DNA from: an uncultured Lachnospiraceae bacterium
Lineage (GTDB): Bacteria > Bacillota > Clostridia > Lachnospirales > Lachnospiraceae
Length of the DNA stretch: 64,000 nt
Assembly (NCBI GenBank): GCA_910588295.1
Contig: CAJUQO010000002.1
Span: forward strand, 1 to 64,000
Direction of reading: 5' to 3'
Of this stretch, positions 17,447 through 24,888 are shown piece by piece. How positions within the stretch are numbered: the stretch's first letter is position 1; every line of letters starts with the position of its first letter. The position numbers and the translations under genes were made by a program. Under the pieces are notes generated by a model. That model was not told the DNA's origin and made no database searches. It saw only the letters and a list, made by a program, of their open reading frames with translations.

Positions 17447-18328
17447 ATGCTTAATGCAATTAACTGGAAAGATGATTTCTTTATATCCAGGGAAAGAATC
17501 GTACTGACAAATAATGAGATAAAGATACCGGGCTTCCGCCTGTTTGCTACCCACAAAGTCAAAAACGCCATCCTGCCCCTGGTTCCCCACTATCATGAAA
17601 GCGCTTTTGAATTTACGCTGGTAGTCAAGGGAAGTATGTCTTTTTACACGGGAAAGGAGGCATACACCATTCCGGGCGGCAGTGTATTTGTCTCCTTTCC
17701 CGACGAGATCCACAGCACAAATGATATCCCCATCTCTCTGAACCACCAGTACTGGATACAATTGGACATCAGCGATCCCGCACATTTTCTGTTTCTGGAG
17801 GAACAGGCCGCGGCCGTATTGATCGCAGATCTGTACAAAATTAACGAGCATGTGATCGCCCTTGGCAATCCGGAGGTCTGCAAAATGATTGCCAGGGCCT
17901 TTGATCTCTGCCGTAAAAACGGCAGCCGGCTCCAGATCGCGGCCTGTCTTCTGATCTTTCTGGAAGTCCTGGTCTCTTCCTCTGCATCCGCCTCCCATCA
18001 TCCGGAATCGGATATTGAGACTGCCGTGGTCTATATCAACGACCATATCACAGAAGAACTGTCCCTAGACGGCCTTGCCAGACTGGCCAATCTGTCCACT
18101 TCCCAGTTCAAACAGAAATTCCGCCGCGTCATGGGCGTCTCTCCCCGGAACTATATCAATCAGGAAAAGATATCACGGGCCAAGTCCCTGCTCCTGAAAG
18201 GCCACACCGTGATTGATGTAGCCATGCAGCTGTCCTTCAACGACAGCAGTTACTTTTCCACGGTTTTCAAAAAATACACGCTGAAAACACCAAGGCAGTA
18301 TGTCAATGAGCACAGAAATTCTATCTGA
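17447..18328 (+). CDS. AraC-family regulator with cupin sensor domain (second copy)
   Basis: A 293-aa paralogue of the regulator at 6039. The N-terminal cupin shows 'HYHESAFEFTLVVKG' and 'PGGSVFVSFPDEIHS'; the C-terminal HTH_18 domain shows 'LSLDGLARLANLSTSQFK' and 'IDVAMQLSFNDSSYFSTVF'. AGGAG seven to eight bases before the ATG at 17447 selects this start. It is divergent from the 17230-11762 operon and is its most likely activator. The binding-pocket residues differ from the other copy, so the two may sense different ligands. Confidence 0.9.
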   Translation: MLNAINWKDDFFISRERIVLTNNEIKIPGFRLFATHKVKNAILPLVPHYHESAFEFTLVVKGSMSFYTGKEAYTIPGGSVFVSFPDEIHSTNDIPISLNHQYWIQLDISDPAHFLFLEEQAAAVLIADLYKINEHVIALGNPEVCKMIARAFDLCRKNGSRLQIAACLLIFLEVLVSSSASASHHPESDIETAVVYINDHITEELSLDGLARLANLSTSQFKQKFRRVMGVSPRNYINQEKISRAKSLLLKGHTVIDVAMQLSFNDSSYFSTVFKKYTLKTPRQYVNEHRNSI

Positions 18329-18659
18329 TTTTTCCGGCATATGGCCGGAAAACATCACCGGCCTGCATAGGCGGCTGTCTTCGCTGCAATACTATAATTA
18401 CCCTGTTCACAAACTGTCTGCATATTTCTGAAAAGCGATACCGGTCATGTCCATATACGAATATTTTTTCTTTTTTTCCGGGGCTCTCTCATAGGGCACA
18501 TGCCATGACCACAAAAATCTGCTGACCGGCTTGTGCGAACAGGCAAATGCCGGGATGAACTGTTACATATTTCTCCCCTATTTCCCTCAAAAACATATCC
18601 TGCCAAACAGGATTATGCTATAATAATAAATCATACCATTTACAGGAGGTTCTCCACCC
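18329..18659 (+). promoter_or_regulatory. Non-coding stretch with stem-loop and pyk promoter
   Basis: 331 bases without a gene. Just after the AraC stop lies a perfect nine-base stem, TTTTCCGGC / GCCGGAAAA (18330-18352, loop ATATG), possibly its terminator although no T-tract follows. At 18616-18624 the extended -10 TGCTATAAT precedes pyruvate kinase; no good -35 is visible. AGGAGG is nine bases before the pyk ATG. Nothing else is recognisable. Confidence 0.5.
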
Positions 18660-20078
18660 ATGAAAAAGACAAAGATTATCTGTACCCTTGGCCCCGCCAG
18701 CAACAATGAGCAAATGCTGACAGCCATGCTGCGCAACGGCATGAATGTGGCGCGGCTCAACTTTTCCCATGGTACCCACGAATACCATCAGGAACAGATC
18801 GAGCTGGTACGCCGCGTCCGTGACAAACTGAAAATGCCCGTCGCCATCATGCTGGACACCAAAGGCCCTGAAATCCGCACCGGCGATTTCGAAAACGGCC
18901 CGATTCAGCTCGGCAAAGGAGACACCTTCACCCTGACTACCCGGGACATCCCCGGCAACCAGGATATCGTATCCATCACCTACAAGGATCTTCCCCGCCA
19001 GCTCTCTGTGGGCAGCAACGTGCTGATTGACGACGGTATGTTAAAGCTGGAAGTGAAGGAACTCTCTGATACGGATATCATCTGCACCGTTTTAAACAAC
19101 GGGCAGGTCAGCAACCATAAGGGCATCAATGTCCCCAATATTCATCTGGATATGGAATACCTAAGTCCCCAAGATGAATCCGACCTGCTGTTTGGCATCG
19201 AGCAGGACGTGGATTATATAGCGGCTTCCTTTGTGCGCAGGAAGGAAGACGTGATCGCTATGAGAAATTTCCTCAACTACCACGGTGGCCACAACATCCG
19301 CATCATATCCAAAATCGAAAATATTGAGGGCATCAATAATTTCGACGAGATCCTTCAGTACTCCGACGGCATCATGGTAGCCCGCGGCGACATGGGCGTG
19401 GAGGTGGAGTACGAACGTCTTCCCGGCCTCCAGAAGCAATTCATCATGAAATGTTACCGCGCCGGAAAGGTGGTCATCACCGCCACCCAGATGCTGGAAT
19501 CCATGGTTCACAACACCACTCCCACCCGGGCAGAGATCACTGACGTGGCCAACGCCGTATTTGACGGCACCTCCGCCATCATGCTCTCCGGCGAAACGGC
19601 CATGGGCGACCATCCGGATCTGGTGGTATCTGTCATGTCTAAGATCGCCGGCCAGGCAGAGGAGGATGCCTTCGCCATGGATTATTACCAGAATATCGAG
19701 TATGCCAACGACGCGGACACCACCAACGCCATCTGCGACGCGGCCTGCACCACCGCCCGCGACATCAAAGCCTCGGCGGTTATCGCCGTCACCATGTCCG
19801 GCTACACGGCCCGGCGGCTGTCCAAATTCCGCCCCTCAGAGCTCATCATCGCCGCCACCCCGGACAAAAAGACCTACCATCAGCTTTCCATGTCCTGGGG
19901 CGTCAATCCCGTCCCGGCCCTGTTCCAGCAGGATGCCAACGTGCTGTTCACCCACGCCATCGACTGTGCTAAAAATTACGACCTGGTGCACGAAGGCGAG
20001 CTGGTAGTCATCACCGCCGGCAACGGCGGCTGCACGGACGTGCTGAAGGTCATGTCAGTTCCCGGACTGAAACGCTGA
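18660..20078 (+). CDS. pyk: Pyruvate kinase
   Basis: A 472-aa pyruvate kinase: phosphoenolpyruvate + ADP to pyruvate + ATP in the cytoplasm, last step of glycolysis. Visible marks are 'TKIICTLGPAS' at the start, 'MNVARLNFSHGTHEYH', 'MLDTKGPEIRTG', the catalytic-Lys region 'IISKIENIEGINNFDEIL', and 'GIMVARGDMGVEVEYERLP'. The Lys in 'TATQMLESM' is absent as usual. It is at the short end of the family and lacks the C-terminal PEP-utiliser domain found in Bacillus enzymes. Single gene on the plus strand with its own promoter and terminator. Confidence 0.97.
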   Translation: MKKTKIICTLGPASNNEQMLTAMLRNGMNVARLNFSHGTHEYHQEQIELVRRVRDKLKMPVAIMLDTKGPEIRTGDFENGPIQLGKGDTFTLTTRDIPGNQDIVSITYKDLPRQLSVGSNVLIDDGMLKLEVKELSDTDIICTVLNNGQVSNHKGINVPNIHLDMEYLSPQDESDLLFGIEQDVDYIAASFVRRKEDVIAMRNFLNYHGGHNIRIISKIENIEGINNFDEILQYSDGIMVARGDMGVEVEYERLPGLQKQFIMKCYRAGKVVITATQMLESMVHNTTPTRAEITDVANAVFDGTSAIMLSGETAMGDHPDLVVSVMSKIAGQAEEDAFAMDYYQNIEYANDADTTNAICDAACTTARDIKASAVIAVTMSGYTARRLSKFRPSELIIAATPDKKTYHQLSMSWGVNPVPALFQQDANVLFTHAIDCAKNYDLVHEGELVVITAGNGGCTDVLKVMSVPGLKR

Positions 20079-20127
20079 TATCCGCGGGATCTGCCGTCAG
20101 CTGCCGTTCCGCATAAAGCATTTGCCG

Positions 20128-20165
20128 CCCACCGGATGCTCCCAAAGCGCCATCCGGTGGGTTTT
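20128..20165 (+). terminator. pyk terminator
   Basis: Perfect 11-base stem CCCACCGGATG (20128-20138) / CATCCGGTGGG (20151-20161) followed by TTTT. It lies 50 bases after the pyk stop and also faces the convergent CAP-protein gene. Confidence 0.85.
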
Positions 20166-20173
20166 CCCCCGGC

Positions 20174-21001
20174 CTATCCTGCAACCGTAATCTTATATAT
20201 CATGCAGATCCCGGCGTTTCCCGCAAGCCTTACTTTAATACTGGCCCTTCCTTCTCCCACGGCCCGTATCCTTCCGCCGGAAGCAACCGCTACCACAGAT
20301 TTATCGGAAGTGGTATATTTTGCGCCGGAGGCAGCCACCCGCACGCTCAGGCCGTCACACCCCACATTTTTCAGGTACAGAAATACTCTGCCTGATTCCC
20401 CCTCTTCCATCGTGAACCGTTCCCGGGCCTGTTTCGCATACAGAATATCCCCCGACGCGGCAATCTTCATCTCCTTCTTTTTGTCCCTTGGGCGGGATCT
20501 CCTTTTTGCCCGGCCATCCGTAAACTCCTGAGCCCAGTATGTCACACCGTCCACCACCACACAGCTTATACCGACGCAGGTATACCTGCTGTCCATGATA
20601 TTTTTCCGATGGGAAGGCGATGTCATCCAGGCCTCTGTGATGGATTTCGCGTCAGAATAACCGAACCCGATATTTTCCCCCGCACATATATAATCTTTCG
20701 TGATCGCCGTATACCATGCTTTTCCGTTGGCCCTCCTGTGGGAATAATATACACTACATTCCAGGGCTCTGGTCAATGCGTTGCCCAAAAGGGTTCTGTC
20801 CATCTGTAAAGGCTTCAGTCCCGCCGATCTTCTGATCTTATTGACTCTTTTTAATACGTCATAGGCCTCCCTGTACTGTGTCCGGACGCCGACTGTCACC
20901 TTCGTCGGCGGCGATGCCGAAACCGCTGTCCCTCTGCCGCCAAAGATCAACACCAAAAATAACGTGATGGCTGCCCCCGCTCTCCACACTGCTCTCTTCA
21001 T
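20174..21001 (-). CDS. Secreted CAP-domain protein with C-terminal Big-like domain
   Basis: A 275-aa exported protein. Residues 1-30 form a signal peptide (basic start, hydrophobic core, cleavage after 'VSAS'). Residues about 40-170 are a CAP/SCP domain: 'VLKRVNKIRRSAGLKPLQ', 'CAGENIGFGYSDAKSITEAW', 'SPSHRKNIMDSRYTCVGISC' and 'YWAQEFTD'. The last 85 residues contain a Big2-like fold ('YTTSDKSVVAVASGGRIRAVGEG'). Clostridial CAP proteins are extracellular and of unclear function. AAGGAG precedes the ATG. A 30-codon basic ORF ends in an ATGA overlap with this start, and the promoter has a LexA-like box. Confidence 0.85.
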   Translation of the reverse strand: MKRAVWRAGAAITLFLVLIFGGRGTAVSASPPTKVTVGVRTQYREAYDVLKRVNKIRRSAGLKPLQMDRTLLGNALTRALECSVYYSHRRANGKAWYTAITKDYICAGENIGFGYSDAKSITEAWMTSPSHRKNIMDSRYTCVGISCVVVDGVTYWAQEFTDGRAKRRSRPRDKKKEMKIAASGDILYAKQARERFTMEEGESGRVFLYLKNVGCDGLSVRVAASGAKYTTSDKSVVAVASGGRIRAVGEGRASIKVRLAGNAGICMIYKITVAG

Positions 21002-21096
21002 GGTCTGTCTCCTTTCTTCCGCCTTCCACGGATACGCCCCTTACCCCCGGACTTCGTTCCCCTGTCCTCTATCCGGTTCACCAAAGTCATATCCCC

Positions 21097-21125
21097 ATTA
21101 TATCTAAGAACATACGTTCTGTCAA
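21097..21125 (-). promoter_or_regulatory. Consensus promoter containing a LexA-like (SOS) box
   Basis: On the minus strand TTGACA (21120-21125), a 17-base spacer and TATAAT (21097-21102) form a near-perfect sigma-A promoter. The spacer contains GAAC-GTAT-GTTC (21108-21119), matching the Gram-positive LexA consensus GAAC-RNRY-GTTC. A repressor there would block the promoter. It drives the CAP gene at 21001. Confidence 0.7.
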
Positions 21126-21230
21126 TGCCTGTAAACAAAACAATCGCAAAAACCGAACCACCATACATATCGGTACCGATATATATAGTGATCCGGTTTT
21201 TCACGGATCTCTGTCTGTCCCACACGTTCT

Positions 21231-21737
21231 CTATTTCACCAGAAAACCTCTGCTCTCCAGTTCCTGGCCGATCAGATCCAGCACACCCTCACTGTCCGCC
21301 GTAACCCTGTGGTAGTGGTAATTGGAGGTAATATTTTTCAACGGACTGGATTTTCCGCTCCGAATATCCCGCAAAAATTCCGTTACACGCCTGCGGGAAT
21401 CAATATGGAGCCTGGCCTCCATCTGTCCGTACACCCGGTGGTGAATCATCACGTTTTCCACACAGCCGCCCATATCCACGATAGCGCACAGCTCCTCCTC
21501 CAGCTGTTCGTCTGTATGCTGCACCTTATAAACCCTGTCCGCCCGCTTCGGCGCATTCAGGATATAGCCCCGGTTCGTGGAAAGGATATCGTACCCCCAT
21601 GCCCGGATCAGAGCCACATCCTGTACGATTACCTGGCGGCTCACGCCAAACCGGGCCGCCAGCTGCCTCGCCGCCACCGGCCCTTCCGCACACCGGATCT
21701 GCCGCGCGATCTCCTGCCTTCTCTCCTGCCCCGTCAT
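21231..21737 (-). CDS. niaR: NiaR, nicotinate-responsive repressor of NAD genes
   Basis: A 168-aa regulator with an N-terminal HTH_11 domain ('GPVAARQLAARFGVSRQVIVQDVALIR') and a C-terminal 3H domain whose conserved histidines are visible ('MIHHRVYGQMEARLHIDS', 'NYHYHRVTA'). Characterised NiaR binds metal and nicotinic acid and represses NAD synthesis and niacin uptake. It is the last gene of nadA-nadB-nadC-niaR, 2 bases after the nadC stop, with GAGGT in the end of nadC as its ribosome site. The palindrome over the nadA -35 box is a likely target, so the operon would be autoregulated. Confidence 0.92.
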   Translation of the reverse strand: MTGQERRQEIARQIRCAEGPVAARQLAARFGVSRQVIVQDVALIRAWGYDILSTNRGYILNAPKRADRVYKVQHTDEQLEEELCAIVDMGGCVENVMIHHRVYGQMEARLHIDSRRRVTEFLRDIRSGKSSPLKNITSNYHYHRVTADSEGVLDLIGQELESRGFLVK

Positions 21738-21739
21738 AA

Positions 21740-22591
21740 TCAGACCTCACGGAGATTCTTTAAAGAAATATCCAGGATCGGCGCGGAATGGGTCAGGGCG
21801 CCGCTGGATATATAGTCCACGCCTATGGCGGCCAGACGCCCGATATTCTCCTTCGTCACGTTTCCGGAACATTCCGTCTCGGCCCTTTTGTCGATGTATG
21901 CCACGGCTTCCCTCATCTCCTCCACAGACATATTGTCCAGCATGATGATATCCGCTCCCGCTTCCACGGCCTCCCGTACCATATCCATCGTCTCCACCTC
22001 AACCTCGATCTTGCGCACAAAGGGCGCATACTCCTTCGCCATCCGGACAGCCTTCGCCACGCCGCCCGCCGCCGCGATATGGTTGTCCTTTAAAAGCACG
22101 CCGTCCGAAAGGTTGTAGCGGTGATTATACCCGCCGCCCATGCGCACCGCGTATTTTTCAAAAATGCGCATATTGGGTGTGGTCTTTCTGGTATCCAAAA
22201 GCCGGATCTTTGTCCCTTCCAGAAGGGAAGCCACGGCATGGGTGTAGGTGGCGATCCCGCTCATCCTTTGCAGGTAGTTGAGAGCCACCCGCTCTCCCGA
22301 CAGCAGTACCCGGATATCCCCCTTTACCTTTCCCATAAGCTGCCCCTTTTTCACCGGACTGCCGTCCTCACAATAGAGCTCCACCTCTGTATCCCTGTCC
22401 AGCAGCGCAAAGACCCGGGCAAATACGGAGAGCCCGGCCACAATGCCGTCCTGTTTGCACAGAAGCTCCACCTCTCCCGCCTTCGGCCCCTTCATCACCG
22501 CATTTGTCGTCACGTCCTCACTGGAAATGTCTTCCTTAAAGGCCTCCAGGATCAGATGGTCCATCTGTAATGTCTGTGTGATCTCATTCAT
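21740..22591 (-). CDS. nadC: Nicotinate-nucleotide pyrophosphorylase (quinolinate phosphoribosyltransferase)
   Basis: A 283-aa enzyme converting quinolinate + PRPP to nicotinate mononucleotide, CO2 and PPi. Marks include 'EDVTTNAV', 'ALNYLQRMSGIATYTHAV', 'LLDTRKTTPNMRIFEKYAV' (substrate-binding Arg and Lys), 'GGGYNHRYNLSDGVLLKDNHI', 'IEVEVETMD' and 'DIIMLDNMS'. It overlaps the nadB stop by 8 bases and has AGGAGG before its ATG. Confidence 0.96.
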   Translation of the reverse strand: MNEITQTLQMDHLILEAFKEDISSEDVTTNAVMKGPKAGEVELLCKQDGIVAGLSVFARVFALLDRDTEVELYCEDGSPVKKGQLMGKVKGDIRVLLSGERVALNYLQRMSGIATYTHAVASLLEGTKIRLLDTRKTTPNMRIFEKYAVRMGGGYNHRYNLSDGVLLKDNHIAAAGGVAKAVRMAKEYAPFVRKIEVEVETMDMVREAVEAGADIIMLDNMSVEEMREAVAYIDKRAETECSGNVTKENIGRLAAIGVDYISSGALTHSAPILDISLKNLREV

Positions 22592-23750
22592 CTCGTTTTC
22601 CTCCTATATCTCTCGCCGCCCGCTCGGCAAATACCATACTCTCCAGCAGGGAATTGCTGGCCAGCCGGTTGGCTCCATGGACACCGTTACAGCTTGTCTC
22701 CCCCACGGCATACAGATGGGCCATAGACGTCCGGCTATACGCGTCCACCCAGATACCGCCCATAAAATAGTGCTGGGCCGGAACCACCGGTATCCATTCC
22801 TTCGTCACATCATAGCCCTCCGCCCGGCAATGCTCGTAAATATGAGGGAAGTGACCGATAATCGTCTCCCGCGGAATGGCCTCCATGGAGAGCCACACGT
22901 GGGCCGTCTGATCCTCCTCCATCTGCTTATAGATGGCGGCCGTCACCCGATCCCGGGGCAGCAGCTCGTTGACAAAGCGCTGTCCGTTCTTATTATAGAG
23001 GACTGCCCCCTCTCCCCGGACGGACTCGGAGATCAGAAAACGGCGGCCCGGCTTCTCCGAGTAAAACGTGGTGGGATGGATCTGCACGTAATCCAGATGC
23101 TCCAGGCGCACTCCGTATTTCTTCGCCAGCTCTATGGCATCTCCGGTCAGATGGGGAAAATTCGTGGAATGGCGGTAGGTTCCGCCGATCCCGCCGCTGG
23201 CCAGGATCGTATCCCCGGCGCGGATATGCACGGTTCCCCCCGCCCCCTCTGCCACGATCCCTCTGCATACGCCGTCCTCTACCAGCCAGTCCGTCATCGT
23301 CGTATACTCATACAGCGTCACATTGGGCAGTTCTTTCACCCGGGCCAGGAGCTTCCCCGTGATCTCCGCCCCCGTGATATCCTCGTGGAACAGAATGCGC
23401 GGCCGGGAGTGGGCTCCTTCCCGCGTGTAGACAAATGCCCCGTCCCTTTTCTCAAAATCAACCCCCAGCGCCACCAGCCGGGCAATGACGTCCCGGGAGC
23501 TCCGGATCATGATCGCCACGGATTCTTTTCGGTTCTCATAATGCCCGGCCCTCATGGTATCTTCAAAATAACTGTCGTAATCGTCGCCGTCCCGGAGCAC
23601 ACAGATCCCTCCCTGGGCCAGAAAAGAATCGCTGCTCTCGAGATCGGATTTTGTAATCATACAGATCCGCCTGTCAGGAGGCAGATGCAGCGCGGCATAC
23701 AGGCCGCCCACCCCTGTGCCTACGATCACCACATCGGTTTGGATATCCAT
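22584..23750 (-). CDS. nadB: L-aspartate oxidase, short form
   Basis: A 388-aa FAD flavoprotein oxidising L-aspartate to iminoaspartate for quinolinate synthesis. N-terminal 'VVIVGTGVGGLYAALHL' is the dinucleotide-binding fold; 'SDSFLAQGGICVL', 'ILASGGIGGTYRHSTNFP', 'LDYVQIHPTTF', 'LISESVRGEGAVL' and 'ETSCNGVHGANRLASNSLLE' are family motifs. It stops soon after the last one, so the C-terminal helical domain of about 120-140 residues in E. coli-type NadB is missing. Short forms occur in clostridia; the downstream overlap with nadC argues against a recent truncation. Confidence 0.93.
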   Translation of the reverse strand: MDIQTDVVIVGTGVGGLYAALHLPPDRRICMITKSDLESSDSFLAQGGICVLRDGDDYDSYFEDTMRAGHYENRKESVAIMIRSSRDVIARLVALGVDFEKRDGAFVYTREGAHSRPRILFHEDITGAEITGKLLARVKELPNVTLYEYTTMTDWLVEDGVCRGIVAEGAGGTVHIRAGDTILASGGIGGTYRHSTNFPHLTGDAIELAKKYGVRLEHLDYVQIHPTTFYSEKPGRRFLISESVRGEGAVLYNKNGQRFVNELLPRDRVTAAIYKQMEEDQTAHVWLSMEAIPRETIIGHFPHIYEHCRAEGYDVTKEWIPVVPAQHYFMGGIWVDAYSRTSMAHLYAVGETSCNGVHGANRLASNSLLESMVFAERAARDIGGKRDE

Positions 23751-23762
23751 ATTTTTATCCTT

Positions 23763-24668
23763 TCATTTGGCCAGCTCCAGCATTTTTTTCAGCGGCTCCA
23801 CGGCTTCCTGCTGCAGGCTCTCCGGCACATGCACTTCATTGTCCTCATGTTCCAAGACACGGAGCAGCTTTTCCAGCGTGTTCAGCTTCATATCCGTACA
23901 GACCGGAACGGTTTTCGGAAAATAAAATGTCTTCTCCGGATTGTCCTGCCGCAGTTTATAGGAAACGCCCTCCTCCGTGCAGACAATAAACTCCCGGCCG
24001 TCGCTCTGCGACACATACCGGAGAATCCCCGAAGTGCTCCCCACATAATCGGACCGCTCCAGCACTTCCTTCCGGCACTCCGGATGGGCCAGGATCAGGG
24101 CCCCCGGATGGCGCTCCTGCTCTGCCAGCACCTCCTCCGGCCGGATCTCCTCATGAACCGGACAGAAGCCTTCATTATAGACAAAAGTTTTTTCCGGCGC
24201 CTGTTCCGCCACATACCGCGCTAAATTACGGTCTGGTATGAAGAAAATGTATTTCTGGGGCAACGCCTTTACGATTTTTACTGCGTTGGCAGAGGTGACG
24301 CAGACATCGGCGTACTGCTTCAGCTCCGCTGTGGAGTTGATATAGCACACCACCGCCAGATCGTCGTAGGCTTCCCGCATCTTCCGGATCGTTTCCCTGT
24401 CCGCCATATGGGCCATGGGGCAGTCTGCACAGCGGTCGGGCATCAGTACCTTCTTATTGGGGCTCAGAAGCTTCGCGCTCTCTCCCATAAAGGAAACGCC
24501 GCAAAACACAATGATCCGTTCCTTAAGCTCTTCCGCCACTTTGCTGAGATAATAGGAATCTCCGATATAGTCAGCCACCGCCTGTACCTCCCCCGGCACG
24601 TAATAGTGGGCCATGATCACGGCATTTTTCTCCTTCTTCAGCTGCTTGATCCTGTCTGCAATTTCCAT
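23763..24668 (-). CDS. nadA: Quinolinate synthase
   Basis: A 301-aa [4Fe-4S] enzyme condensing iminoaspartate with dihydroxyacetone phosphate to quinolinate. The three cluster cysteines appear in 'IVFCGVSFMGESAKLLSP' region, 'VCYINSTAELKQYADVCVTS' region and 'HPECRKEVL'; further family segments are 'AHYYVPGEVQAVADYIGDSY' and 'CTEEGVSYKLRQ'. First gene of the NAD operon, with AAGGAT before the ATG and a strong promoter 40 bases upstream. Confidence 0.95.
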   Translation of the reverse strand: MEIADRIKQLKKEKNAVIMAHYYVPGEVQAVADYIGDSYYLSKVAEELKERIIVFCGVSFMGESAKLLSPNKKVLMPDRCADCPMAHMADRETIRKMREAYDDLAVVCYINSTAELKQYADVCVTSANAVKIVKALPQKYIFFIPDRNLARYVAEQAPEKTFVYNEGFCPVHEEIRPEEVLAEQERHPGALILAHPECRKEVLERSDYVGSTSGILRYVSQSDGREFIVCTEEGVSYKLRQDNPEKTFYFPKTVPVCTDMKLNTLEKLLRVLEHEDNEVHVPESLQQEAVEPLKKMLELAK

Positions 24669-24701
24669 AATTTTATCCTTTCCTGTGCAAAAATCTTTCC
24701 C

Positions 24702-24730
24702 ATTATAGCACTGTTTTTGTCATGTGACAA
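24702..24730 (-). promoter_or_regulatory. nad operon promoter with overlapping palindrome (probable NiaR site)
   Basis: Minus-strand TTGTCA (24725-24730), 17-base spacer, TATAAT (24702-24707). The -35 hexamer is half of an inverted repeat TTGTCA-CA-TGACAA (24717-24730), and TTGTC occurs again just upstream. The place fits repression by NiaR, encoded at the end of the operon. Confidence 0.7.
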
Positions 24731-24777
24731 GACAAATGGCTATATATCATGTCCTTTCGTAACAGTGAAGCCTAAAG

Positions 24778-24811
24778 GCTGAACTGTTCCCCTTTCAGGT
24801 GGCAGTTCAGC
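24778..24811. repeat. Perfect nine-base stem-loop
   Basis: GCTGAACTG (24778-24786) pairs perfectly with CAGTTCAGC (24803-24811), loop 16. It lies between the nad promoter and the terminator of the surface-protein gene; neither side has a long T-tract. Role unknown. Confidence 0.4.
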
Positions 24812-24815
24812 AACA

Positions 24816-24856
24816 CAAAAAAGGACTGCCCCAAAGCGTTTACCCGGGACAGCCCT
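24816..24856 (-). terminator. Terminator of the transglutaminase-like gene
   Basis: Minus-strand stem AGGGCTGTCCC / GGGGCAGTCCT (G-U pairs allowed) followed by TTTTTTG, about 35 bases after the stop at 24889. Confidence 0.8.
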
Positions 24857-24888
24857 CCACTGATATTCCTTATCTCACTTTTGATTGC

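Noticed and set aside
20998..21225. 75-codon frame starting upstream of the CAP promoter
   Set aside because: Its first half lies upstream of the consensus promoter at 21097-21125, so the full frame is unlikely to be translated; only the last 30 codons are worth noting.
22443..24224. Long plus-strand frame (593 codons) opposite nadB and nadA
   Set aside because: It is antisense to two clearly recognised enzymes, has no family resemblance and no ribosome site; it is a GC-rich shadow.
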